Both the position numbers and the translations under genes were made by a program. The notes under the pieces were generated by a model. It ran no database searches and was not told the origin of the DNA. It saw only the letters and a list, made by a program, of their open reading frames with translations. A DNA stretch of 64,000 bases from Nocardioides islandensis (GTDB taxonomy: Bacteria; Actinomycetota; Actinomycetes; Propionibacteriales; Nocardioidaceae): the NCBI RefSeq assembly GCF_015352455.1, contig NZ_JADKPN010000021.1:1-64000 (forward strand), given 5' to 3'. The number at the start of each line of letters is the position of its first letter. Position 1 is the first letter of the stretch. Positions 56,097 to 63,129 of this stretch are shown here, piece by piece.

Positions 56097-56615
56097 CTAG
56101 AGCGCCGTGTGCAGCCGGACCTGCTTGACGGTCGTGGCCCCGGTCCCGTCGAGGTCGAGCTCGCGGTGGGCCGAGTCGGCGCCCCAGCCGGCGTCCGCGA
56201 GGAACCCGCGGAGGTCGTCGTCGGTGGCCGACGTCCAGGTCACGGCTCGGGTGAAGCGGTCGGCGCGCAGCGTGTCCGCGACCGCCTGGAGCAGCCGTGA
56301 GCCGTGTCCGCGTCGGCGTTCGCCGGCGTCGACCACCAGCTCGCGCAGCTCGGCGTCGGCGACCGGGTCGCAGTCCGGGTCGTCGGCGGGCGACACCACG
56401 GCGTACCCGACGACGCGGTTGCGCTCCAGCGCCACGAGCACGCGGTTGCGTGCGTCGCCGGGGCGGCGCAGGGACTCCGACCACGCCGTCGCGAGCGCCT
56501 CGGGATCCACGTCGTACGCCGAGCCCCACGCCCGCGCCTGCACGGCGGCGATCGCCGCGGCGTCGTCGGCCCAGGCGATGCGCACGGAGACGTCGGCGGT
56601 GGGGGAGGAGGTCAC
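56097..56615 (-). CDS. GNAT family N-acetyltransferase
   Basis: A 172-residue single-domain GNAT protein: RIAWADDAAAIAAVQARAWG (first helix), RVLVALERNRVVGYAVVSPA, ELRELVVDAGERRRGHGSRL (acetyl-CoA pyrophosphate loop), and ARNRV and RGFLADAGW later. The acceptor is unknown. GTG at 56615 is chosen because upstream codons have no family match; the in-frame ATG at 56660 would add 15 unrelated residues. It is divergent from paaA with 86 bases between starts. Confidence 0.85.
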   Translation of the reverse strand: MTSSPTADVSVRIAWADDAAAIAAVQARAWGSAYDVDPEALATAWSESLRRPGDARNRVLVALERNRVVGYAVVSPADDPDCDPVADAELRELVVDAGERRRGHGSRLLQAVADTLRADRFTRAVTWTSATDDDLRGFLADAGWGADSAHRELDLDGTGATTVKQVRLHTAL

Positions 56616-56640
56616 GGGCCCATCCTCGCAAGCGCCCGGC

Positions 56641-56681
56641 GTGTTACATATTCGCGTCACGGATGCGCAGAAGTGTCACAT
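56641..56681. promoter_or_regulatory. Paired GTGTyACAT sites upstream of paaA
   Basis: GTGTTACAT (56641-56649) and GTGTCACAT (56673-56681) repeat 32 bp apart, about three helical turns, just upstream of the paaA -10 box. TGTnACA is itself palindromic. A regulator dimer could bind both; no regulator gene for phenylacetate is in the window, so the factor is unknown. Confidence 0.4.
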
Positions 56682-56688
56682 CCGCTGG

Positions 56689-56694
56689 TAACGT
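56689..56694 (+). promoter_or_regulatory. Leaderless -10 box of paaA
   Basis: TAACGT, seven bases (GGCCCAG), GTG at 56702. It decides between three in-frame starts (ATG 56663, GTG 56693, GTG 56702). Confidence 0.5.
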
Positions 56695-56701
56695 GGCCCA
56701 G

Positions 56702-57703
56702 GTGTACGGCAACGACTTCGGCACGCCCGACCAGCAGCCCGGTCGCCCACAGATGCCGCCCGGACCGGCCGACCTCGACCCCGAGACGTTCGTCGAGCTG
56801 CTCGCCGACGAGGACCGGGTCGAGCCGCGCGACGACATGCCCGCGGCGTACCGGAAGACCTTGGTCCGGCAGATCGCCCAGCACGCGCACTCCGAGATCA
56901 TCGGCATGCAGCCGGAGGGCAACTGGATCAGCCGGGCGCCCAGCCTGAAGCGCAAGGCGATCCTGATGGCCAAGGTCCAGGACGAGGCGGGTCACGGCCT
57001 CTACCTCTACTCCGCGGCCGAGACCCTCGGGGTCGACCGCGCCGACCTGATCGACCAGCTGCACAGCGGTCGCCAGAAGTACTCCTCGATCTTCAACTAC
57101 CCGACGCTCACCTGGGCCGACGTCGGCGCGATCGGCTGGCTCGTCGACGGCGCCGCCATCACGAACCAGGTGCCCCTGTGCCGCTGCTCCTACGGGCCCT
57201 ACTCGCGCGCGATGGTCCGCGTCTGCAAGGAGGAGTCGTTCCACCAGCGCCAGGGCTTCGAGATCCTCTGGACCCTCTCGCACGGCTCGCCGGCACAGCG
57301 GGCGATGGCCCAGGACGCGGTCGACCGCTACTGGTGGCCGTCGCTGATGATGTTCGGCCCGCCCGACGACGACTCGCCCAACTCGGCGCAGTCGATGGCG
57401 TGGGGCATCAAGCGGTTCTCGAACGACGACCTGCGCCAGCGGTTCGTGGACATGACGGTGCCGCAGTCCGAGGCGCTCGGGCTCACCCTGCCCGACCCGG
57501 AGATCCGCTGGAACGACGAGCGCGGCCACTACGACTTCGGCACGATCGACTTCACCGAGCTCTTCGAGGTCGTCAAGGGCAACGGCCCCTGCAACGCCGA
57601 GCGGATGGCGCACAAGGTGAAGGCGCACGAGGACGGTGCCTGGGTGCGCGAGGCTGCCGCCGCCTATGCCGCCAAGCACGCCGTCGCGGAGGGCGCCGCG
57701 TGA
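56702..57703 (+). CDS. paaA: 1,2-phenylacetyl-CoA epoxidase, catalytic subunit PaaA
   Basis: A 333-residue di-iron subunit that epoxidises the ring of phenylacetyl-CoA. Two ExxH pairs bind iron: Glu95/His98 in KVQDEAGHGLYLYSAAETLG and Glu178/His181 in CKEESFHQRQGFEI. The first helix ligand lies in RQIAQHAHSEIIGMQPEGNW. The N-terminus (VYGNDFGTPDQQPGRPQMPP) is an actinobacterial extension. The start is set by the leaderless box. It opens the tight paaABCDE operon; genes for the later steps (ring opening, beta-oxidation, PaaK ligase) are not in this window. Confidence 0.97.
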   Translation: MYGNDFGTPDQQPGRPQMPPGPADLDPETFVELLADEDRVEPRDDMPAAYRKTLVRQIAQHAHSEIIGMQPEGNWISRAPSLKRKAILMAKVQDEAGHGLYLYSAAETLGVDRADLIDQLHSGRQKYSSIFNYPTLTWADVGAIGWLVDGAAITNQVPLCRCSYGPYSRAMVRVCKEESFHQRQGFEILWTLSHGSPAQRAMAQDAVDRYWWPSLMMFGPPDDDSPNSAQSMAWGIKRFSNDDLRQRFVDMTVPQSEALGLTLPDPEIRWNDERGHYDFGTIDFTELFEVVKGNGPCNAERMAHKVKAHEDGAWVREAAAAYAAKHAVAEGAA

Positions 57704-57987
57704 GCACACCGCCGAGCCCGCTCTGGGAGGTCTTCATCCGCGCGCGCCGTGGCCTCAACCACGTGCACGCCGGGTCCCTGCACGCCGCCGACGCCGAGAC
57801 CGCGCTGCGCAACGCCCGCGACGTGTTCACCCGCCGCAACGAGGGCGTCTCGATCTGGGTGGTGCCGTCGAGCGAGATCACCGCCTCCAGCCCCGACGAG
57901 CGCGACGCGTTCTTCGACCCGGCCGGCGACAAGGTCTACCGCCACCCGACGTTCTACGACGTGCCGGAGGGGGTCGAGCACCTCTAG
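57700..57987 (+). CDS. paaB: 1,2-phenylacetyl-CoA epoxidase subunit PaaB
   Basis: A 95-residue accessory subunit of the PaaABCE monooxygenase. The family pattern is WEVFIRARRGLNHVHAGSLH, ADAETALRNARDVFTRRNEG, VSIWVVPSSEI and the C-terminal DKVYRHPTFYDVPEGVEHL. It bridges PaaA-PaaC heterodimers in the E. coli complex. GTG overlaps the paaA stop by four bases, and the paaC start overlaps its own stop. Confidence 0.96.
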   Translation: MSTPPSPLWEVFIRARRGLNHVHAGSLHAADAETALRNARDVFTRRNEGVSIWVVPSSEITASSPDERDAFFDPAGDKVYRHPTFYDVPEGVEHL

Positions 57988-58730
57988 TGGACGCTCACGT
58001 GGAGTACGTCCTCGGTCTGGCCGACGACGCCCTGGTCACCGCCCAGCGGATGGGCTGGTGGATCAGCCGCGCGCCCGAGCTCGAGGAGGACGTGGCCCTG
58101 GCCAACATCGGCCTCGACCAGCTCGGTCAGGCGCGATCGCTGCTCCAGCACGCCGGCGCCCTGGAAGGAGACGGTCGCACCGAGGACGACCTGGCCTACT
58201 GGCGCGACGACCGCGACTTCCGCTGCGTGCACCTCGTCGAGCGCCCGCAGACCGACTTCGGGGTCGCCATGGCGCGGCTGCTGATCCTCTCGGCCTACCA
58301 GAACGAGCTGTACGCCGCGCTGCTCGGCAGCACCGACGGCGTGCTCTCCGGCGTGGCGGGCAAGGCGGTGAAGGAGGTGGCCTACCACCTCGACCACGCG
58401 CACCACTGGGTCGTCCGGCTCGGCGACGGGACGCCGGAGTCGCACGCGCGGATGCAGGCGGCGCTGGACGCCGAGTGGCCGTTCGTGGAGGAGCTGTTCA
58501 CGCCCGCCGACCCGGCCCTCGTCGCGTCCGGCGTCGCCGCGGACCCGACAGCCTTGCGCGGCGCCGTCCTCGACCGCATCGCCAAGGTCGTCGCGGAGGC
58601 CACGCTGACCCTGCCCGAGGTCGCGCCGCGGCTCGGCGGCGGCCGCGAGGGCCGGCACACCGAGCAGCTCGGCTACCTGCTCGCCGAGATGCAGCACCTC
58701 GCCCGCTCGCACCCGGGAGCCCGCTGGTGA
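57987..58730 (+). CDS. paaC: 1,2-phenylacetyl-CoA epoxidase structural subunit PaaC
   Basis: A 247-residue ferritin-like subunit that supports PaaA without the iron chemistry. Recognised by VLGLADDALVTAQRMGWWIS, APELEEDVALANIGLDQLGQ, ARSLLQHAGALEGDGRTEDD, YQNELYAALL and KEVAYHLDHAHHWVVRLGDG. The GTG start at 57987 shares one base with the paaB TAG stop. The next gene overlaps at GTGA. Confidence 0.95.
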   Translation: MDAHVEYVLGLADDALVTAQRMGWWISRAPELEEDVALANIGLDQLGQARSLLQHAGALEGDGRTEDDLAYWRDDRDFRCVHLVERPQTDFGVAMARLLILSAYQNELYAALLGSTDGVLSGVAGKAVKEVAYHLDHAHHWVVRLGDGTPESHARMQAALDAEWPFVEELFTPADPALVASGVAADPTALRGAVLDRIAKVVAEATLTLPEVAPRLGGGREGRHTEQLGYLLAEMQHLARSHPGARW

Positions 58731-59209
58731 AGACGCAGACCTTGCACGGGCGGGCCCGGGCGCTGGCCGCCGAGGTGCCCGACCCCGAGATCCCGGTCGT
58801 CACCATCGAGGACCTCGGCATCCTCCGCGACGTCACCGAGGACGACCGCGGGTGGGTGCACGTCCAGGTCACCCCCACCTACTCCGGGTGCCCGGCCATG
58901 GACGCCATCGCCGACGACGTCGTGGAACGGCTCACCCGTGCGGGGTACCTGCACGTCGACGTCGAGTTCGTGCTGTCTCCCGCCTGGTCCACCGACGACA
59001 TCTCGGCGGCCGGCCTGGCCAAGCTCGCGGCGTACGGCATCGCCCCGCCCTCGCCCACCGGTCCGGTGGCCCTGACCCTGAGTGTCCGCTGTCCGCAGTG
59101 CGGCAGCCTCGACACCCGGGAGTCCAGCAGGTTCGGCTCGACGGCCTGCAAGTCGCTCTGGGTCTGCAACGCGTGCCGCGAGCCCTTCGACCACTTCAAG
59201 GCGCTCTAG
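58727..59209 (+). CDS. paaD: PaaD, MIP18/DUF59 protein for the epoxidase
   Basis: A 160-residue protein with a MIP18-family domain (VPDPEIPVVTIEDLGILRDV, TPTYSGCPAMDAIADDVVER) and a C-terminal four-cysteine zinc-ribbon-like region (CPQCGSLDTRESSRFG, then CKSLWVCNACREPF). PaaD is required for phenylacetate oxidation and probably helps mature the metal sites, such as the PaaE iron-sulfur cluster. GTG overlaps the paaC stop. Confidence 0.95.
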   Translation: MKTQTLHGRARALAAEVPDPEIPVVTIEDLGILRDVTEDDRGWVHVQVTPTYSGCPAMDAIADDVVERLTRAGYLHVDVEFVLSPAWSTDDISAAGLAKLAAYGIAPPSPTGPVALTLSVRCPQCGSLDTRESSRFGSTACKSLWVCNACREPFDHFKAL

Positions 59210-59212
59210 GAC

Positions 59213-60271
59213 ATGCCGACCTTCCACCCGCTGCGCGTCGCAGCGATCGACGACCTGACCGACGACGCGGTCGCGCTGACGTTCGAGGTGCCCGAGCACC
59301 TGCGCGAGGAGTACGTCTTCGTCGCCGGTCAGCACCTGTCCATCCAGGGTGCCGACGACAAGCGGCGCAGCTTCTCGATCTTCACCGCGCCGTCCAGCGG
59401 GCGGCTGCGGGTCGGGGTCAAGAAGCTCCCGGGCGGCACGTTCAGCGAGGGCGTGCTCAGCGGGCTGAAGGTCGGCGACGAGCTGGACGTGATGACACCG
59501 GCGGGCCGGTTCACCGTCGTGCCCGACCCGGAGACCAAGCGCACGTACGTCGCCATCGCGGCCGGCTCCGGCATCACCCCGATCCTCTCGATCATCACCA
59601 CGCTGCTGGAGGAGGAGCCGGACGCCGAGGTCACGCTGGTCTACGCGAACCGGACGCACCGCACGGTGATGTTCCTCGACGAGGTGCACGACCTCAAGGA
59701 CCGGTTCCCCGAACGGTTCCAGCTCCTGCACGTGCTCTCCCGCGAGGAGCAGGACGTCGAGCTGCTCTCCGGACGGCTGGACGGCGAGCGGCTGCGCCGG
59801 ATCATCGACGAGCTGCTCCCGCCGCGCGACGTGGACGCCTGGTTCCTCTGCGGGCCGCAGCAGATGGTGATCGACCTGCGCGAGACCCTGCTCGAGGTCG
59901 GTGTCGAGACGAGCGCCGTGCACACCGAGCTGTTCCACGCCGATCCCGTGCCGCGCAAGCCGGTCGCCGCGCTCGAGGGTGCTCCCGAGGGCGCCGCCCA
60001 CGTGACGTTCAAGCTCGACGGGCGCACCTCCGAGATCGACCTCCGCCCGGACGACGTCGGCGTGCTGGAGGCCGCCCTGCGGGTGCGGTCGGACCTGCCG
60101 TTCGCCTGCCGGGGCGGTGTCTGCGGCACCTGCCGCGCGCTGCTGGTCGAGGGCGAGGTGACGATGGACGTCAACTACGCGCTCGAGCCCGAGGAGATCG
60201 AGAAGGGCTACGTGCTGACCTGCCAGTCGCACCCCGCCTCGGAGAAGGTCGTCCTCGACTACGACGCGTAG
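59213..60271 (+). CDS. paaE: 1,2-phenylacetyl-CoA epoxidase reductase PaaE
   Basis: A 352-residue electron-transfer subunit. It has an FAD-binding ferredoxin-reductase domain (KRRSFSIFTAP, where the RxxS motif binds FAD), an NAD(P)-binding domain (AIAAGSGITPILSIITTLLE, then WFLCGPQQMVIDLRETLLEV) and a C-terminal plant-type [2Fe-2S] ferredoxin (FACRGGVCGTCRALLVEGEV with a distal Cys in VLTCQSHP). It passes electrons from NADPH to PaaA. ATG three bases after the paaD stop. It is the last gene of the operon. Confidence 0.97.
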   Translation: MPTFHPLRVAAIDDLTDDAVALTFEVPEHLREEYVFVAGQHLSIQGADDKRRSFSIFTAPSSGRLRVGVKKLPGGTFSEGVLSGLKVGDELDVMTPAGRFTVVPDPETKRTYVAIAAGSGITPILSIITTLLEEEPDAEVTLVYANRTHRTVMFLDEVHDLKDRFPERFQLLHVLSREEQDVELLSGRLDGERLRRIIDELLPPRDVDAWFLCGPQQMVIDLRETLLEVGVETSAVHTELFHADPVPRKPVAALEGAPEGAAHVTFKLDGRTSEIDLRPDDVGVLEAALRVRSDLPFACRGGVCGTCRALLVEGEVTMDVNYALEPEEIEKGYVLTCQSHPASEKVVLDYDA

Positions 60272-60337
60272 GGTTTCGAGACGGCACCCGCATCCCGGCG
60301 CTCCGCGCCGGTGCGCGCCAGCCTCCTCAACCTCCTC
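60268..60337. repeat. GGTTTCGAGAC...CTCAACC dispersed-repeat unit
   Basis: After the paaE stop the sequence starts GGTTTCGAGACGGCACCCGC and reaches CTCCTCAACCTCCTCGCTCA. This matches the bracketed layout (TCGAGAC end, TCAACC/TCGACC end) of the units at 5529, 16632 and 23967 but with an unrelated core. Non-coding. Confidence 0.4.
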
Positions 60338-60376
60338 GCTCAGCTCACCCTGACTCGCGAGCTCGTCAGGCTGAGC
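60338..60376. terminator. Hairpin between paaE and the DMT gene
   Basis: CTCAG...CCTGAC (60339-60343 and 60349-60354) pairs with GTCAGG-CTGAG (60365-60375), with a 5-base bulge and a TCGCGA-containing loop. It overlaps the last codons of the opposing DMT gene and may end the paa transcript. Confidence 0.45.
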
Positions 60377-61217
60377 GCTCGGAAGGTTGCGTCGTCTCCC
60401 GGCCTTCGGGCACGGGGACACCGACGCCGCCGAGCATCACCGCGCCCGACGTGGCGAGCACCAGGCCCACCAGGATCCCCGGCCACCAACCGCTGCGGAC
60501 GCCGTCGCCCAGCAGCACCACGCCGATCAGGGAGGGCAGGAAGGTCTGCACGACGATCAGCGGTGCGGACGCCGACGAGACGGGCGTGCGGTCCAGCGCG
60601 ACGGAGTACAGCCAGAAGCCGAGCAGGCCGTACATCCCGACGGTCAGCGCCGCGGCCAGGCCGATCGCGTCGGCCGACTCGGCGCCGCGCACGGCGACCG
60701 CCGAGCCCGTGTACCCGAGGCCGGCCAGCGCCGCGATCACCGAGCCGGGCCAGTGCACGCCGACCCGGGCGGCGACGAGGAGCGCCAGCACGCCGCCCCA
60801 CATGCCGATCGCGAACCAGGCCGAGCTGAACACCGCGCCGGTCTCGCCCGAGCCGACCGCGAGGAGCACCAGTCCCGCAGACACGAGCCCGACGGCCAAC
60901 CAGTGCACGGAGTGGAGCCGCTCGCCCAGGAACATCGAGCAGATGGCGGTCACGGGCAGGGACACCGCGATCGTCGCCTGGGCGAGGTACAGGGGAAGGC
61001 CCCAGATCGCGACCACGTGCAGCACGAAGCCGAGCAGGTACGCCGCGACGACGCCCAGGGTCAGCGGGTCACGGACCGACGTGCGGACGAAGGCCAGCAG
61101 GCCGTGGGCCCGTTCGTCCTGGCGTCGTACGGCGTGGGCCTGCGCGACCGCGCCGACCCCGAACAGCGCTGCGGCCCCCAGTCCTGCGACGAGACCCCAG
61201 GCGAAGCCGGGGTTCAT
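60366..61217 (-). CDS. DMT superfamily (EamA-like) transporter
   Basis: A 283-residue membrane protein with about ten helices in two similar halves: GLVAGLGAAALFGVGAVAQA, LYLAQATIAVSLPVTAICSM, FLGERLHSVHWLAVGLVSAG, then SASAPLIVVQTFLPSLIGVV, LLGDGVRSGWWPGILVGLVL. The ATG lies 4 bases after the DUF3043 stop, so the two are likely one operon. The transported compound is unknown; EamA members export amino acids and metabolites. Confidence 0.88.
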   Translation of the reverse strand: MNPGFAWGLVAGLGAAALFGVGAVAQAHAVRRQDERAHGLLAFVRTSVRDPLTLGVVAAYLLGFVLHVVAIWGLPLYLAQATIAVSLPVTAICSMFLGERLHSVHWLAVGLVSAGLVLLAVGSGETGAVFSSAWFAIGMWGGVLALLVAARVGVHWPGSVIAALAGLGYTGSAVAVRGAESADAIGLAAALTVGMYGLLGFWLYSVALDRTPVSSASAPLIVVQTFLPSLIGVVLLGDGVRSGWWPGILVGLVLATSGAVMLGGVGVPVPEGRETTQPSERSA

Positions 61218-61221
61218 CGAC

Positions 61222-61806
61222 TCACTTGTAGCGCTCGGGCAGCGCCTGCCCGATCTTCACCTGCGCCTTGGGCAGCCGCATGAACTTCATCTGCAGCGAT
61301 CGCATCACGGCGTAGTAGGTCGTGCCCTTGGTCGGCTCGTCCGGGAACCGGGCCGCCAGCTCGCGCTTGAGCTTGAACCGCAGCCGGACTAGGTCGGTCA
61401 CGATCAGCAGCAGCATCCCGAGCAGGATCGCGTTGCCGTAGGAGGCGATCGTCGCGCTGCCGGACCACGCCATCACCGTGGTGATGAGCAGGACCGGGAT
61501 CATCAGCTCCACGAACGAGAACCGGCTGTCGACGTAGTCGCGCAGGAAGCGCTTCATGGGACCGCGGTCGCGCGCGGGGAGGAACCGCTCGTCGCCGGTC
61601 TTCATCGCCTGGCGCATCTTGGTGCTGCTCTCGCTGCGCGCCAGCCGCTGCTGGGCGGCGAGCTCCTTGCGGGTGCGCGGCGTCTTGGCGCGTGCCTTGG
61701 CGGCTGCCTCGGCCTCCTTGCGGGTCGGCGTGGGCCGCCCCTTGCCCCCGGCCTTCTCCGACTCCGGCGGGAGGGGAGTGGTCTCGGACTTGCTGCGACG
61801 GAACAC
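61222..61806 (-). CDS. DUF3043 domain-containing membrane protein
   Basis: A 194-residue protein: a charged N-terminus (RRSKSETTPLPPESEKAGGK, TRKEAEAAAKARAKTPRTRK), then DRGPMKRFLRDYVDSRFSFV and two membrane helices (ELMIPVLLITTVMAWSGSAT, NAILLGMLLLIVTDLVRLRF), and KFPD-like ARFPDEPTKGTTYYAVMRSL. This matches DUF3043, a family confined to actinobacteria, function unknown. GTG at 61806 is chosen with GAGAAGG upstream; TAGAAT on the minus strand near 61848 may be its -10. Confidence 0.88.
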   Translation of the reverse strand: MFRRSKSETTPLPPESEKAGGKGRPTPTRKEAEAAAKARAKTPRTRKELAAQQRLARSESSTKMRQAMKTGDERFLPARDRGPMKRFLRDYVDSRFSFVELMIPVLLITTVMAWSGSATIASYGNAILLGMLLLIVTDLVRLRFKLKRELAARFPDEPTKGTTYYAVMRSLQMKFMRLPKAQVKIGQALPERYK

Positions 61807-61950
61807 GGATGGCCTTCTCGGGTGGGCGGGTGGCGACGTGGCGGATTCTATCCGGCCCCATGGGCGCCCGGACCCCTCGCACCTGTTGGCGATGGGGCCT
61901 AGGGTGAAGGAACTGACGAGACGAGCGCACGCAGAGGGAGGACCCCCGCG
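61807..61950. promoter_or_regulatory. Divergent control region DUF3043 / pspA
   Basis: A plus-strand TAGGGT near 61901 and an AGGGAGGA site (about 61934-61941) serve pspA, with a leader of about 40 bases. A minus-strand TAGAAT near 61848 may serve DUF3043. I see no clear ClgR or SigE-type motif. Confidence 0.4.
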
Positions 61951-62799
61951 ATGGGTGTCTGGCAACGCATGACCCTGATCTTCCGTTCGAAGGCCAACAA
62001 GGCCCTCGACCGTGCGGAGGACCCGCGGGAGATGCTGGACTACAGCTACCAGCGACAGACCGAGCTGCTGGTGAAGGTACGTCGCGGCGTCGCCGACGTG
62101 GCCACCAGCCGCAAGCGCGTGGAGCTGCAGATCGGCCAGCTCGAGCAGCAGTCGGCCAAGCTCCAGGGCCAGGCCGAGAAGGCCATCAGCGTGGACCGCG
62201 AGGACCTCGCCCGTGAGGCGCTGACCCGCAAGTCCGCGCTCACCACGCAGATCGGCGAGCTGCAGACGCAGCTCGCGCAGCTCCAGGGCGAGGAGGAGAA
62301 GCTCACCCTCGCCCAGCAGCGGCTGTCGGCGAAGGTCGAGGCCTTCCGCACCCGCAAGGAGACGATCAAGGCGACCTACACCGCCGCGGAGGCGCAGACG
62401 CGCATCAACGAAGCCGTGGCCGGCATCGGCGAGGAGATGGGCGACGTCGGCCTGGCGATCCAGCGCGCCGAGGACAAGACCGCCGAGATGCAGGCTCGTG
62501 CCGGTGCCGTCGACGAGCTGATCGCCTCCGGCGCGCTCGACGACATGACCGCGATCGGCGGGTCGGACGACATCAGCCGCGAGCTGGAGTCGATGAGCTC
62601 GCGCTCGGACGTCGAGACCGAGCTGGCGGCGCTGAAGGCGAAGACTCACGGCGAGATCGGGGGGCCGGCGTCCGCCGGGGAGCTCGGCTCGGCCGCGCCC
62701 GCCGAGCCGATGCAGGCCGGAGCCGAGGCACCCGGCCAGCAGCCGGCCCAGCAACCGGCCCAGCAGCAGGTGCAGCAGCCAGAGGAGGGCCGGGCGTGA
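61951..62799 (+). CDS. pspA: PspA/IM30 family envelope-stress protein
   Basis: A 282-residue protein that is almost wholly coiled coil from residue 25 to 215, starting MGVWQRMTLIFRSKANKALD, then AEDPREMLDYSYQRQTELLV, the classical PspA/Vipp1 pattern. It forms membrane-supporting ring or rod assemblies that guard against proton leakage. A Gln/Ala/Pro-rich tail (about 245-282, GQQPAQQPAQQQVQQPEEG) replaces the usual end. Homologous to the 35-kDa antigen Rv2744c. It overlaps pspAA at GTGA. Confidence 0.94.
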   Translation: MGVWQRMTLIFRSKANKALDRAEDPREMLDYSYQRQTELLVKVRRGVADVATSRKRVELQIGQLEQQSAKLQGQAEKAISVDREDLAREALTRKSALTTQIGELQTQLAQLQGEEEKLTLAQQRLSAKVEAFRTRKETIKATYTAAEAQTRINEAVAGIGEEMGDVGLAIQRAEDKTAEMQARAGAVDELIASGALDDMTAIGGSDDISRELESMSSRSDVETELAALKAKTHGEIGGPASAGELGSAAPAEPMQAGAEAPGQQPAQQPAQQQVQQPEEGRA

Positions 62800-63074
62800 T
62801 CGTCCGGATCCTCGGCGAGGGACAGTACGACGTCGACGACGGCGCGCTGGAGCGCCTCAACGAGCTGGACTCAGCCGTCGAGGCGGCCGTGGAGGCCGGG
62901 GACGAGGCGGCCTTGAGCGCGGCCCTCGGCGCCCTGCACGACGCCGTACGGTCCGGTGGTTCGGCCCATGCCGCTGACTCGCTGGACGAGTCCGACCTGA
63001 TCCTGCCGCCCGCCGGCGCGACCGTCGACGAGGTGCGCGAGCTGCTCGGGGACGACGGGCTCATCCCCGGCTGA
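62796..63074 (+). CDS. pspAA: PspA-associated protein PspAA
   Basis: A 92-residue protein with the PspAA pattern: VIVRILGEGQYDVDDGALER, LNELDSAVEAAVEAGDEAAL and the C-terminal LPPAGATVDEVRELLGDDGL. PspAA is found beside PspA in actinobacteria and archaea-like clusters; its mechanism is not known. Start GTG overlaps the pspA stop by four bases, so both are co-translated. Confidence 0.93.
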   Translation: MIVRILGEGQYDVDDGALERLNELDSAVEAAVEAGDEAALSAALGALHDAVRSGGSAHAADSLDESDLILPPAGATVDEVRELLGDDGLIPG

Positions 63075-63129
63075 CCGCCTGGCTGATCTCTCAGCCTTCT
63101 CTCAACCACATCTTTGGGAGACTGGGTCC

